Shown here one piece after another: positions 40,580-48,933 of a stretch of DNA of 64,000 nt. How positions within the stretch are numbered: the first letter of the stretch is position 1; each line of letters starts with the position of its first letter. A program made the position numbers and the translations under genes. Under the pieces are notes generated by a model. The model was not told the origin of the DNA, searched no databases, and saw nothing but the letters and a program-made list of their open reading frames with translations. Source of the stretch: Pseudomonas pharyngis (lineage in GTDB: Bacteria > Pseudomonadota > Gammaproteobacteria > Pseudomonadales > Pseudomonadaceae); the NCBI RefSeq assembly GCF_021602345.1, contig NZ_BQID01000004.1:62001-126000 (forward strand), read 5' to 3'.

Positions 40580-41236
40580 TTACCAACTGCCATAAGGAAT
40601 GCCGAATTTGTCGATATAACGCTTGGATTTTTCACTGATCGGATAAGCGTAACGCCCTTGGTTCTTACCCTGGCTCGGACCAAGCGGTTCGATTTCGGCT
40701 TTGGCCCTGGCCACTCTCACTGGATGGTGGCACGAGTCCCTGACCCAGACTTGTACAACCCCGCCGGGAGCCAGTCCCAGGTAGATAGAAGCGGAATAAC
40801 TCGCTTGCTCCTTCGGAGTTTCCGGACAACGCTGATCGACCGACGTTCTCATTAATTGTCTGGCCTCTTCGGGCACATCCAACCAAACGCTATAGGTCTG
40901 AGGTTCGACAATCGATTGCCAACGCACATAAATGCGTTTGGGGAGATCTGCACCAATCACTGGCTTTGCAGCAGCGCCTACAGCGTGCCATCCACGTGCA
41001 GATTCTTTACCGTCTTCAGGCTCCCCACCAGCGGCCGTACCTCCTCCCGTACGTTTGAACAGCTTGCCGTTTATATCTTCGACGGCACTGTCCTCCACCC
41101 ACACTTTCATATAGTAAGGCTCAGTAAATGCGAGCTCCCACGACTCGGACTTAGGGTCGCTTTTGGCAGACAGCGGGTCCGCAGACTGACAGCCAGTCAT
41201 GAACAAAGCACAAAACAGGGTTACAAAAACTCTCAT
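40580..41236 (-). CDS. DUF2931 lipoprotein, probable immunity protein
   Basis: 218 residues from the ATG at 41236. Lipobox MTGC at about residue 16. The mature part has KVWVEDSAVEDINGKLFKRTGGGT, RIYVRWQSIVEPQTYSVWLDVPEEARQLM, GLAPGGVVQVWVRDSCHHPVRVARA. This is the DUF2931 pattern, recurrently found beside DUF2235 lipases as periplasmic immunity lipoproteins. The ATG overlaps the lipase stop by one base (TAATG), so production is coupled. Confidence 0.82.
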   Translation of the reverse strand: MRVFVTLFCALFMTGCQSADPLSAKSDPKSESWELAFTEPYYMKVWVEDSAVEDINGKLFKRTGGGTAAGGEPEDGKESARGWHAVGAAAKPVIGADLPKRIYVRWQSIVEPQTYSVWLDVPEEARQLMRTSVDQRCPETPKEQASYSASIYLGLAPGGVVQVWVRDSCHHPVRVARAKAEIEPLGPSQGKNQGRYAYPISEKSKRYIDKFGIPYGSW

Positions 41237-42765
41237 TACCAAAGCGTCCAATCAGGTACGTGTGGGTGTAGCACGCGGATGGCATCGGCGGTAGGGGCGT
41301 TGATGTATACCGCATTTAGTCCGCTGCCATCTCTGCGGCCGAGTGGATGGTTCCAGTTTGCGGACATATGAATGTACTTGAGTTTCAGCAACTGCTCCTC
41401 TTCAGGCGTGGTGCTGTAGTCACCCGCAACGAACCGATCACACAAAGCTTGAAGTTCTGCGGGGACGGTCAAATCCGGAGTGTCAGGAATATCGTTGAAT
41501 CGAGCGCCTTTCTCTTTTGCCAGATGATGCATCACTCTCAGGTAAACCCTGGAAAGCATGCCACTCACCGGACGCTTGAGCTGTACAGCTGCGTAAACAC
41601 GTTTAGCGCTTGGACTCAGCCGATCTTGCGGACTATTCGGCACCAGAAGCGCTTCTGGAGTCACAATCTCAAGCATGTCTGCAGGCCATCCCTTGGATAA
41701 CCACTGGTTTCTAACATTAACCGCATCGCTGTAGATCGAGGTAGTCACGACGTCGGTGTTCAATGGCACGATCAGTGTTTGCATTGGGCTAACAAGAACA
41801 CACTCCTGCGCTTCCTCCAGATACCCTCCGCCGATGTCGGAATGCACTCCAGGCAGAATAATCTCCAGATGATCAGGTTTGACGCGACTGAGTGCGAAGT
41901 TGGCTCTGCATTCATCACGAGCAACCAACTGAGCGACATCACTGAAAAAACGACGATCAAGGTAAAGCTTGATACCCGTCGCAATTGGACTTTTGATGTT
42001 TCCCAAATTCGACCAACCAGCAATCGAGGGCACTGTATCGAATAAGCCGATAAACCCCATATTGATGTCGCTTTTATACTGGTCATTGAATCTAGGACCG
42101 AATGCTCTCGGTAGATTTCGCAGTACATGACCAAGAGGGCCGCGACTGGTGCGAACAATTTCGTTGGCGAAATGCCGTGCGGCTGCGGCGCCACGACTGA
42201 AACCAAACGTATCGAACGTCAGTGAGGTGATTTCACTGTCCGGGTTATCTTCCAGGACTCGATTGATCGCTTGTTGGATCTTGGGAAACGCGGACTCGAC
42301 TCGCCCTGCGACGCCTGTTTCTCCGCGCCCGGCACCAGCCCCGAGTGTGCTGTCTTTTTCGCCAGATCGCGTGCCGATGCCCTCGACGTAGACAACGCGG
42401 GAGGCTCGTCCCGCTTGCGCTACTGGAACCGCGTCATACAGCTCACTCAGCTTTTTGATATTGCTGACATCGTTGCCATAACTACTGTCCGGATCACTCA
42501 TATACGGCTTGCAACTCGCATCAATATCTTGAGCCGCAATCGGATGATGAGCACCACACAGAAGCCCGGCCGCAGCGTTATTGGCATTATTCCCCGTCCC
42601 ATCGAAGAACACTCCGATCCGCAGGGCAATGCCAATTTTTTCACGTGCCGATGCCGGTTCCTTCCCGTATTTCTCATATTCAGCCCAACGCTGGGCATGA
42701 ATGTCGACGGGGTCGGTTCCTTTGTTGCGATAGTTTTTAGGCGGGTTGGGAATGTAGCCACTCAA
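41236..42765 (-). CDS. DUF2235 phospholipase, Tle1-type T6SS effector candidate
   Basis: 509 residues from the TTG at 42765, which has GAAGGA 8 bp upstream. A longer frame to 42897 exists, but its extra Arg-rich stretch looks like out-of-frame translation. IGVFFDGTGNNANN near residue 50 and the nucleophile motif TFGFSRGAAAARHF (G-x-S-x-G) identify DUF2235. PGVHSDIGGGYLEE supplies the Asp/His. Tle1 enzymes are phospholipases A2 injected by type VI secretion. No VgrG, PAAR or Tap gene is linked here. The DUF2931 immunity candidate is coupled downstream. Confidence 0.82.
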   Translation of the reverse strand: MSGYIPNPPKNYRNKGTDPVDIHAQRWAEYEKYGKEPASAREKIGIALRIGVFFDGTGNNANNAAAGLLCGAHHPIAAQDIDASCKPYMSDPDSSYGNDVSNIKKLSELYDAVPVAQAGRASRVVYVEGIGTRSGEKDSTLGAGAGRGETGVAGRVESAFPKIQQAINRVLEDNPDSEITSLTFDTFGFSRGAAAARHFANEIVRTSRGPLGHVLRNLPRAFGPRFNDQYKSDINMGFIGLFDTVPSIAGWSNLGNIKSPIATGIKLYLDRRFFSDVAQLVARDECRANFALSRVKPDHLEIILPGVHSDIGGGYLEEAQECVLVSPMQTLIVPLNTDVVTTSIYSDAVNVRNQWLSKGWPADMLEIVTPEALLVPNSPQDRLSPSAKRVYAAVQLKRPVSGMLSRVYLRVMHHLAKEKGARFNDIPDTPDLTVPAELQALCDRFVAGDYSTTPEEEQLLKLKYIHMSANWNHPLGRRDGSGLNAVYINAPTADAIRVLHPHVPDWTLW

Positions 42766-42937
42766 TCCTTGATTCCTTCTTCTGATCCTTGAAGAACGGG
42801 CCGAAGGGTGACAGCGGAAATCGGGGGACGCAAGGCGTGGCCGCGTGCCAGCACCTGGCGCTCTTTCTCCCTGCCTGCAATGGTGGCGCCGAGCCACGAA
42901 TGATAAGGTTCAGCCTCAAAACCAGGGACGACACCTC

Positions 42938-43294
42938 GTGCACAAACAATGTCTGGCAGCAGCAGTTACCTTCGCCATCAGTTTTTCCGCTCTTGCCTCT
43001 CCTGTGCCGCAGGAAGAGCTCGAAGAGTGCCAACGAATAGAAAACTCGGCCAAACAGGTCATGAAGACCAGGCAGCAAGGCGTGCCCATGGCTTCGGTGT
43101 TGGAACTGGCCGAAGCGGCAGGTAAGCAGAACGAGTATGTGGGTGAGGTGTTCAAGTCGTTGATTCGCGAGGCGTACGAGATTCCTCAATACTCAAGCGA
43201 GAGTTTGCAACAGAAAGCGATCAGCGATTTCCATTCCAATTTCTACAAGGCTTGCATCGTGACGGCGGAAAAGAGAGCAAACGCCAACGGCTGA
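42938..43294 (+). CDS. Small secreted hypothetical protein
   Basis: 118 residues from a GTG with AGGGA 9 bp upstream. A signal peptide ends near SALASP (about residue 18). The mature chain is helical and polar (EELEECQRIENSAKQVMKTRQQGVPMASVLELAEAAG, later HSNFYKACIV), with two Cys. Divergent from the lipase gene by 172 bp. Terminator 16 bp after the stop. Function unknown. Confidence 0.68.
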   Translation: MHKQCLAAAVTFAISFSALASPVPQEELEECQRIENSAKQVMKTRQQGVPMASVLELAEAAGKQNEYVGEVFKSLIREAYEIPQYSSESLQQKAISDFHSNFYKACIVTAEKRANANG

Positions 43295-43310
43295 GCTCAA
43301 ACAAACAAAA

Positions 43311-43345
43311 AAGGGAGCAGATTCAGGTAATGAATCTGCTCCCTT
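43311..43345. terminator. Strong bidirectional terminator
   Basis: AAGGGAGCAGATTCA and TGAATCTGCTCCCTT are perfect 15-bp arms around GGTAA, with T- and A-runs outside. It serves the convergent genes on both sides. Confidence 0.9.
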
Positions 43346-43362
43346 TTTACTGAAGTACTGCC

Positions 43363-43725
43363 TTAGGTCTTCAGTTCGACGTTATCCAACGCCTGATTCA
43401 CCGCCAATTCCCCAAGCATCACAATCTGCGCAATCCCTATCGCGGTCTTACGGTGAGCGGGCTCCAGCGTGGCCGCAAAGTTGTTCAGCATTTCGCTGGC
43501 CGAACCGAGAGATTCGCTGGCATTGGCGAGCAGGGATTCAGTGTCGTACGCCGGATTGGCCAGATACATCGGATCATGTTTGTGATGACTCCCCATAACC
43601 CGTTGCTGCGGAGTCAGGTAATGGTCGAGCGCGCGTTCGGCTGCCTCGTTCAGGGTTCGGGAGTCGGGGAATTTGTAGGGTGAAACCGGATCGGTTTCCG
43701 GGGGATTCGGTGTTGGTTTGATCAT
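43363..43725 (-). CDS. DUF6124 family protein
   Basis: 120 residues, ATG behind CAGGAGTTTCACC. The opening MIKPTPNPPETDPVSPYKFPD, the AAERALDHYL helix, and SESLGSASEMLNNFAATLEPAHRKTAIGIAQIVMLGELAVNQAL are typical of this Pseudomonas family (formerly grouped with DUF3077). Many copies occur per genome. Function unknown. A conspicuous structured DNA/RNA element lies just upstream (43775-43858). Confidence 0.82.
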   Translation of the reverse strand: MIKPTPNPPETDPVSPYKFPDSRTLNEAAERALDHYLTPQQRVMGSHHKHDPMYLANPAYDTESLLANASESLGSASEMLNNFAATLEPAHRKTAIGIAQIVMLGELAVNQALDNVELKT

Positions 43726-43774
43726 GGTGAAACTCCTGATTTTCAATAGGAGCTACCAGCATCACTTGCAGATG

Positions 43775-43858
43775 ATGGGTGGCAGCCATGTGCGGGTCTG
43801 CAAGACCGGGAAACCAGGCACCCGGCAGACCCGAGGGTCTCCCGCACAAAGCCGCCAT
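43775..43858. ncRNA. Structured element upstream of the DUF6124 gene
   Basis: Nested pairing is visible: ATGG(G)TGGC 43775-43783 with GCCGCCAT 43851-43858; TGCGGG 43791-43796 with CCCGCA 43841-43846, or alternatively GGGTCTG 43794-43800 with CAGACCC 43826-43832; and inside that CCGGG 43806-43810 with CCCGG 43821-43825 around a 10-nt loop. On the minus strand this would be the 5' untranslated region of the DUF6124 gene (start 43725). A cis-regulatory RNA, a small RNA or a repeat-derived hairpin are all possible. The rest of the 43726-44144 gap holds no recognised gene. Confidence 0.45.
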
Positions 43859-44097
43859 TGAGCGGATGCAAACAAGCGTCCTTTTGGCAGGCTGTGCGAC
43901 TGGTTTTTCCGGCGGGCTTGCAGACCCGATCACTGATGGGCAGTGACGGGAATCAAGTTACGGTCGGAGGTCCAGACGCACAAGCCGGCGGATTCTGTCT
44001 TAGGTGTAGGGGACGGCGCAAGGCGCTGTGGGCATCCGGGCGTGACTGCAGGACTGATTTAAACAACCAATGCGCACCGCGTTTAACTCCGGACAAA

Positions 44098-44122
44098 AGC
44101 CGGACTGTCACCCAGTCCGGCT
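44098..44122 (-). terminator. Terminator of the monooxygenase operon
   Basis: AGCCGGACT and AGTCCGGCT around a 7-nt loop. On the minus strand the hairpin is followed by TTTT, 22 bp after the stop of 44145-44474. Confidence 0.85.
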
Positions 44123-44144
44123 CGCTCGTCACAAAATCATGTTT

Positions 44145-44474
44145 TCAGTTTCCGGACCAAAGAGCCCCATCACCTTCGCCAGCAGTAAAAGCCGCCCCTT
44201 CAATGTGATAAACCTGCGGCTCCTCCGAAAAATACCCCTCCAATCCCAGCATAAAGACCCTGTGGTCTTCCCCTGCTTCAAACTGCGTGTGAGCCTCAAG
44301 CGACTCCCACCGCACGATCAAGTTGAACCGCTCCGGCGATTCAATTCCCTGCGCAAGCATGTGCCCGCCATACCCATTCGCACGGCGGAGTAAAGGCGCA
44401 ACCTCTGCAAATCCACGTCGGAACTCATCAACACGTTCTGCGTGAACAGGCAGCAAAGCGATTTCGTAAATCAT
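44145..44474 (-). CDS. Antibiotic biosynthesis monooxygenase (ABM) domain protein
   Basis: 109 residues, a single dimeric alpha-beta barrel domain: [31 protein letters not shown], then [31 protein letters not shown] proteins of this size are small oxygenases or quinone-handling enzymes. It overlaps the upstream oxidoreductase gene by 4 bp, so the two are translated together, a pairing that suggests a quinone or electrophile substrate. Confidence 0.82.
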   Translation of the reverse strand: MIYEIALLPVHAERVDEFRRGFAEVAPLLRRANGYGGHMLAQGIESPERFNLIVRWESLEAHTQFEAGEDHRVFMLGLEGYFSEEPQVYHIEGAAFTAGEGDGALWSGN

Positions 44475-45466
44475 GACGCATCCCCCACAGAACCCGAACG
44501 AAGTGACGGCTCGACCGCAATCGCAATTTTTCCTTGAAGACCATTATTGGGACTTTCCAGCCGCGCATGGGCCAGCGGAATCTCTGCAAGTGAATACACC
44601 GCGCCAACGTGGGGCCGCAGTTGACCGCGCTCCACCAGGGCACTCAATTCATCAAGCTTGCCGCGGTTCTGGCGGGTGAACACGAAGTGATAGCTCGCGT
44701 TCTTGCCCCAGGCCTGAACGAGGTTTTGTGGTTTGGCGATGTCGACGATCGAGACCACGCGGCCAAGTTGTGCGAGGGCGTCGGGGCTGCGCGCGAGGGT
44801 GTCGCCGCCGATAGTGTCGAATACCACGTCTACTCCGAGGCCATTGGTTTCTCGCAGGATGGCTTCGACGTAGTCGTCTTTTTCGTAGTCGATGATCACA
44901 TCGGCGCCCATGCGGCGGACGAACTCGGCGTTTGCTTCGCGTGCGGTGGTGAACACTTTGGCGCCCATCGCTTTGGCGAGCTGGATGGCGACGTGTCCGA
45001 CGCCGCCTGCGCCGCCATGGATCAAGATGCTCTCCCCCACTCTGAGCGCCGCCCGCACGATCAGCGCTTCCCACGCCGTCCCGCCGACCAGGCTCAGGCT
45101 GGCCGCTTCGAGATGGCTCAGCGAGCGCGGCTTTTTGCCAATGATGCTGGCCGACGCCACGTGGTATTCGGCATAACTGCCGGGGCCGTCGAAGATTTGC
45201 GGCGTGTACCAGACTTCATCGCCGGGCGCGAAAGCCGTCACGCCGGGGCCAACCGCTTCGACTACGCCGGAGACGTCATGTCCGGTGATGGCCGGCAGTT
45301 GCACCAGATCCTGATAGTCGCCGCGTCGGACTTGATAATCCAATGGGTTGATCGAGGTCGCGTGTACCCGGACCAGCACTTGTCCCGCTTCCGGCACGGG
45401 TTTGGGCACGTCGCAGAGCGTGAACGATTCCGGGTTGCCAAATGATTCAAGCAGCATCGCTTTCAT
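44471..45466 (-). CDS. MDR-family NAD(P)-dependent oxidoreductase (quinone-oxidoreductase type, zinc-free)
   Basis: 331 residues, ATG at 45466 behind GAGGATTCACC. The GroES-like domain ([42 protein letters not shown]) lacks the catalytic-zinc cysteines. The nucleotide fold has [29 protein letters not shown] (about 150-178). These enzymes reduce quinones or alpha,beta-unsaturated carbonyls with NADPH. A palindromic site of the neighbouring ArsR regulator lies 27 bp upstream of the start, so it should be repressed by it. Confidence 0.88.
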   Translation of the reverse strand: MKAMLLESFGNPESFTLCDVPKPVPEAGQVLVRVHATSINPLDYQVRRGDYQDLVQLPAITGHDVSGVVEAVGPGVTAFAPGDEVWYTPQIFDGPGSYAEYHVASASIIGKKPRSLSHLEAASLSLVGGTAWEALIVRAALRVGESILIHGGAGGVGHVAIQLAKAMGAKVFTTAREANAEFVRRMGADVIIDYEKDDYVEAILRETNGLGVDVVFDTIGGDTLARSPDALAQLGRVVSIVDIAKPQNLVQAWGKNASYHFVFTRQNRGKLDELSALVERGQLRPHVGAVYSLAEIPLAHARLESPNNGLQGKIAIAVEPSLRSGSVGDAS

Positions 45467-45492
45467 GGTGAATCCTCGCATCGACAATAAGG

Positions 45493-45514
45493 GATATCGA
45501 GATATCTCGATATC
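45493..45514. promoter_or_regulatory. ArsR-type operator upstream of the oxidoreductase
   Basis: A perfect 22-bp palindrome with half-sites ATATCGA and TCGATAT separated by 6 bp (core 45494-45513). The same half-sites at the same spacing occur upstream of the arsR gene at 45842-45861. Confidence 0.8.
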
Positions 45515-45529
45515 ATGCGGTAAAATTTT

Positions 45530-45832
45530 TTACAGCTCTTTCCCTATGACCTCGGCCAAAGCGCTGATGTTGGCTTCATTGCGCTTGTAGTAGGTCCACT
45601 GACCGATGCGCCTGACTTCAACCAGGCCCACACGCTGCAGCGTTGCAAGATAACCGGACACCGTTGACTGCGAGAGTCCGATGCCCTCTTGAATACTGCT
45701 CACACACACGCCCACCGTGTGAACGTCGCCCTCGTCCTGCGGGGGAAAGTTCTTTACGGGGTCTTTCAAGCCTTTCAGGATTTCAAGCCGTACCGGGTTT
45801 GAGAGTGCTTTGAATACTTCGATCAGGTCCAT
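45530..45832 (-). CDS. ArsR-family transcriptional regulator
   Basis: 100 residues, one winged helix: LIEVFKALSNPVRLEILKGLKDP at the start, then the recognition helix GIGLSQSTVSGYLATLQRVGLVEVRRIGQWTYYKRNE. A single Cys (VGVCVSS) lies before the recognition helix, so it is not a classic metal-sensing ArsR with a paired-Cys site; a redox or electrophile sensor is possible. It has matching operators before its own start and before the oxidoreductase gene, which suggests autoregulation and control of the 45466-44145 operon. Confidence 0.85.
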   Translation of the reverse strand: MDLIEVFKALSNPVRLEILKGLKDPVKNFPPQDEGDVHTVGVCVSSIQEGIGLSQSTVSGYLATLQRVGLVEVRRIGQWTYYKRNEANISALAEVIGKEL

Positions 45833-45841
45833 GCCGCGAGA

Positions 45842-45861
45842 ATATCGAGATTATTCGATAT
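45842..45861. promoter_or_regulatory. ArsR-type operator upstream of arsR
   Basis: ATATCGA at 45842-45848 and TCGATAT at 45855-45861 with a 6-bp spacer (GATTAT). It matches the site at 45494-45513 in both half-sites and spacing and begins 9 bp before the arsR start codon. Confidence 0.8.
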
Positions 45862-46012
45862 GTCAATACGCTGTTTGACCAGCGGAAAACGAACCGCTGG
45901 CCGGATCATCGTGAAGATGTCCTCACTTCCTGTTGACAGGCAACAGACTGGATGCTGATCGTGCGTTCGGCAACCTGCCCGGCAGACTGCCTTTGGCTTT
46001 TTGATAACGAAC

Positions 46013-46561
46013 TCAACGCTGACGCAACGGCAGCATGCGCAGCAGCGTGTTGTCCCGCACCCAATAGTGATGAAACAGCCCCGCCGCCGCGTGCAGGCCG
46101 ATCAGCCAATAGCCCGTACTGCCCAGCAGTTCATGCCAGTACTTGATCTGCTTGGCCAGATCCGAATTGACCGCCACCGGCGCCGGCACATGAAAGCCGA
46201 AATACGGAAAAGGTTTGTCGCCGGCCGCGAGCATCAGCCAGGCCAGCACTGGCGTGACAATCATCAGCCCATACAGGGCCAGGTGCATCAGGTGCGCGAT
46301 TGCCGTCTGCCAGGCAGGCGGTTTGGGGATAATCGGCGGACGTGGCGTCAGGCGGCCAAACAGGCGCACCCAAACCAGAACAAAAATGCTCGCGCCGAAC
46401 ATTCCGTGCAGGCCCATTAACAGGCCTCGCGCTTCGCTGCCTCGGGGCATGAAGCCTTTTATTTCAACGCAGGCATACACGCCCACGAACAGCGCCAGCA
46501 TCAGCCAGTGCAAGGTGATCGACAGTTTTCCATAACGGGGTGCGGCCAGGTCGCGGGTCAT
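46013..46561 (-). CDS. Cytochrome b561 (CybB family)
   Basis: 182 residues, four membrane helices. Haem-ligand histidines sit in LSITLHWLMLALF (helix 1), LMGLHGMFGASIF (helix 2), and the pair in WHELLGSTGYWLIGLHAAAGLFHHYW (helices 4-5). The family moves electrons from ubiquinol, and in some cases handles superoxide, in the inner membrane. The ATG at 46561 is chosen at the family's normal length. Monocistronic. Confidence 0.9.
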   Translation of the reverse strand: MTRDLAAPRYGKLSITLHWLMLALFVGVYACVEIKGFMPRGSEARGLLMGLHGMFGASIFVLVWVRLFGRLTPRPPIIPKPPAWQTAIAHLMHLALYGLMIVTPVLAWLMLAAGDKPFPYFGFHVPAPVAVNSDLAKQIKYWHELLGSTGYWLIGLHAAAGLFHHYWVRDNTLLRMLPLRQR

Positions 46562-46766
46562 AGTTGCCTCGTGATTGTTGTAAGCGAAGGCCGATTCGTT
46601 CGGCTGTCTCGATCCGGTTGCCGGGTGGACCGACGGCGTCACCCTGCCGTGACAGTCTTAAGACAATCTGAAGATCCATCGTTCGTTAACCTTTTTTCAC
46701 CTTCAGACTTCGTTAAGAAATGGTCCGGATACTCCACTCAAACCTATTGAGGGAGGCGTTCAGCCC

Positions 46767-47444
46767 ATGCCCGATTCTGACTGGAACATCTCCCTGCCCC
46801 TGCGTTTCGGCCAAGGCGAAACACCGCAGATGCAACTGTCGAGCGCCCCACCCGGCGACGCTCAACGAGCGGCGTTCGAAGCGTTTATTGAACAACGTTT
46901 TCGCAAGGCCCACGGCGCCGATATCCGCCATTTCATGCCCGAACTGTTTGGTGTGCACAACGACTCCGGCGACCTTTGCGCGGTTGCCGGAGTACGTCGT
47001 GCGCACCTTGAACCACTTTTTCTCGAACGTTACCTGGATGAACCGGTCGAGCCGTTGATCAGCGCGGCGGCAGACCATCCGGTGGAGCGCAGCGCGATTG
47101 TCGAAGTCGGCAACCTTGCCGCCAACGACACCGGCAGCGCGCGCCTGAGCATCATTGCCATCACTTACCTGCTGGCCATGGGCGGTCTGGAGTGGGTGAC
47201 GTTTACCGGCAATATCGGGCTGGTCAACAGCTTCCATCGCCTGGGTCTGAAACCCGTGACGCTGTGCGCCGCCGACCCGGAACGCCTGGGCGATGACCGT
47301 CACCACTGGGGCAGTTACTACGAAAGCAAACCCTGGGTGCATGTCGGCAACATCCGCGCCGGTTTCATCCATCTGCGCAACATCGGTCTGTTCAGCCGGC
47401 TGGGATTGCCGACGTCTATCGAAGGAGCCTGCCATGTCGCTTGA
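46767..47444 (+). CDS. Thermostable-hemolysin family protein (GNAT-like fold)
   Basis: 225 residues. AAFEAFIEQRFRKAHGADIRHFMPELFGVHNDSGDLCAVAGVRRA is the conserved core of the family named after Vibrio thermostable hemolysin, and VTFTGNIGLVNSFHRLGLKPVTL is its second block. The fold is related to GNAT acyltransferases, so an acyl-transfer role is more likely than haemolysis. It is first in a seven-gene operon, and its end overlaps the ligase start by 11 bp. Confidence 0.85.
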   Translation: MPDSDWNISLPLRFGQGETPQMQLSSAPPGDAQRAAFEAFIEQRFRKAHGADIRHFMPELFGVHNDSGDLCAVAGVRRAHLEPLFLERYLDEPVEPLISAAADHPVERSAIVEVGNLAANDTGSARLSIIAITYLLAMGGLEWVTFTGNIGLVNSFHRLGLKPVTLCAADPERLGDDRHHWGSYYESKPWVHVGNIRAGFIHLRNIGLFSRLGLPTSIEGACHVA

Positions 47445-48933
47445 ACGGCAACGATTCCAGGAAACCCTGCGCAGCCATGCAGGGCGCAATGACAACGCTT
47501 TGGCATTGTGGGGCGACACGCTGAAAATCAGTTACACGACGCTGTACGCCGAGGTGATGTACCGCCAGCAGCGCCTGCGCGATGAGCAGGTGACGGTCAT
47601 CGCCCTGGCGCTGGACAACGGCGTCGAAGCCATACTCTGGGATCTGGCGGCGTTGTTTGAAGGCTTGACGTGCGTGACCCTGCCGCCGTTCTTCAGTCCG
47701 GCACAACGTGCCCATTGTTTGGAACAAAGCCAGGCCGAACGAGTGATCGCCGAACCGGAGCTGGAGCCAGAATTGCTCGCTGCCGGTTATGAACAACGCG
47801 GTGAATTCTGGTGCCGCGCCTTTGAAGGCCCGAACCGCCTGCCCGCCGGTACCGCCAAACTGACGTTTACCTCCGGCACAACCGGCACACCGAAAGGCGT
47901 GTGCCTGAGCGCCGACAGTCTGCTGCGGGTCGCTCGGGAGCTGGAAGAGGCCAGCAAACCCACAGCCCCTCAACATCACGTGGCGTTGCTGCCGCTGGCA
48001 ATCCTGCTGGAAAACCTTGGCTGTTACGCGGCCCTGTACGCCGGCGCAACGCTGAGCGTGCCGAGCCAGAAAACCCTGGGCATCCAGGGCGCCAGCGGCG
48101 TCGACCTGCCGCGCTTGCTGGGCTGCCTGGCCCACCGGGCGCCCGAGAGTCTGATCCTGGTGCCGCAATTGCTTTTGCTGTTGGTCAGCGCTGCCGAACA
48201 GAAAGCCTTCGATCCGCAATCGCTGCGTTTTGCCGCCGTTGGTGGCGCACGGATTTCCGAGGATCTGCTGCACCGCGCGCAACGAATCGGCCTGCCGGTC
48301 TACGAAGGTTACGGCCTGTCAGAGTGCGCCTCGGTGGTCTGCCTCAACCGACCCGGCGAACGTCGTCCGGGCAGTGTCGGGCGGCCCCTGCCCCATGTCG
48401 ACGTGCGCCTTGCCGAAGACGGAGAGGTGTTGATCAAGGGCTCGACCTTGCTCGGTTACCTTGGCGAGCCGATGTACAGCGATGAATGGTGGCCCAGCGG
48501 CGATCTGGGCGAGTTCGACCCGGAAGGTTTTCTCTACCTCAAGGGCCGCAAGAAGCATCAGTTCGTTACCAGTTTCGGACGCAACGTCAACCCGGAATGG
48601 GTCGAGTCCGAACTGACTCAGCGCCAGCACATCGCCCAGGCCTTTGTATATGGCGAGGCCTTGCCGCACAACCACGCCCTGCTCTGGCCACATCGCCCTG
48701 ATTGCACCGATGCACAACTGGAAGCCGCCGTCGCCGCTGCCAACGAGGCCTTGCCCGATTACGCCCAGGTGCATCACTGGACACGCCTCGAACAACCTTT
48801 CACGGCCACCAACGGCCTGCTCACCGCCAACGGCCTGCTCACCGCCAACGGTCGCCCCCGCCGCGAGGCAATCGTCACGCAGTACCGCGCCGTGCTTACC
48901 GAATCCGCCTTTTCCGAGGAATCCGCACCATGA
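47434..48933 (+). CDS. AMP-dependent acyl ligase (ANL family)
   Basis: 499 residues, ATG behind GAAGGAGCCTGCC. Adenylation motifs are KLTFTSGTTGTPKGVCLS (A3), YEGYGLSECASVVC (A5), and GDLGEFDPEGFLYLKGRKKHQFVTSFGRNVNPEWVESEL (A7-A8). At the C-terminus, where A10 normally reads NGK, this protein has TANGRPRRE, so the lysine that helps adenylate formation is Arg. Two copies of NGLLTA precede it from an 18-bp tandem duplication. It should activate a carboxylic acid, probably an acyl chain. It overlaps the next gene by ATGA. Confidence 0.86.
   Translation: MSLERQRFQETLRSHAGRNDNALALWGDTLKISYTTLYAEVMYRQQRLRDEQVTVIALALDNGVEAILWDLAALFEGLTCVTLPPFFSPAQRAHCLEQSQAERVIAEPELEPELLAAGYEQRGEFWCRAFEGPNRLPAGTAKLTFTSGTTGTPKGVCLSADSLLRVARELEEASKPTAPQHHVALLPLAILLENLGCYAALYAGATLSVPSQKTLGIQGASGVDLPRLLGCLAHRAPESLILVPQLLLLLVSAAEQKAFDPQSLRFAAVGGARISEDLLHRAQRIGLPVYEGYGLSECASVVCLNRPGERRPGSVGRPLPHVDVRLAEDGEVLIKGSTLLGYLGEPMYSDEWWPSGDLGEFDPEGFLYLKGRKKHQFVTSFGRNVNPEWVESELTQRQHIAQAFVYGEALPHNHALLWPHRPDCTDAQLEAAVAAANEALPDYAQVHHWTRLEQPFTATNGLLTANGLLTANGRPRREAIVTQYRAVLTESAFSEESAP
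48811..48846 (+). repeat. 18-bp tandem duplication inside the ligase gene
   Basis: AACGGCCTGCTCACCGCC is present twice in direct succession (48811-48828, 48829-48846) and is followed by a third AACGG. In-frame, it adds six residues just before the A10 site. The copies are identical, so the event is recent. Confidence 0.9.

Noticed and set aside
42766-42897. N-terminal extension of the DUF2235 lipase
   Set aside because: The extra residues are Arg/Pro-rich and unlike lipase N-termini. The TTG at 42765 has a ribosome site and gives the normal start.
43858-44208. 116-codon plus-strand frame between DUF6124 and the ABM gene
   Set aside because: It covers a terminator and the end of the ABM gene, with no signal for translation.
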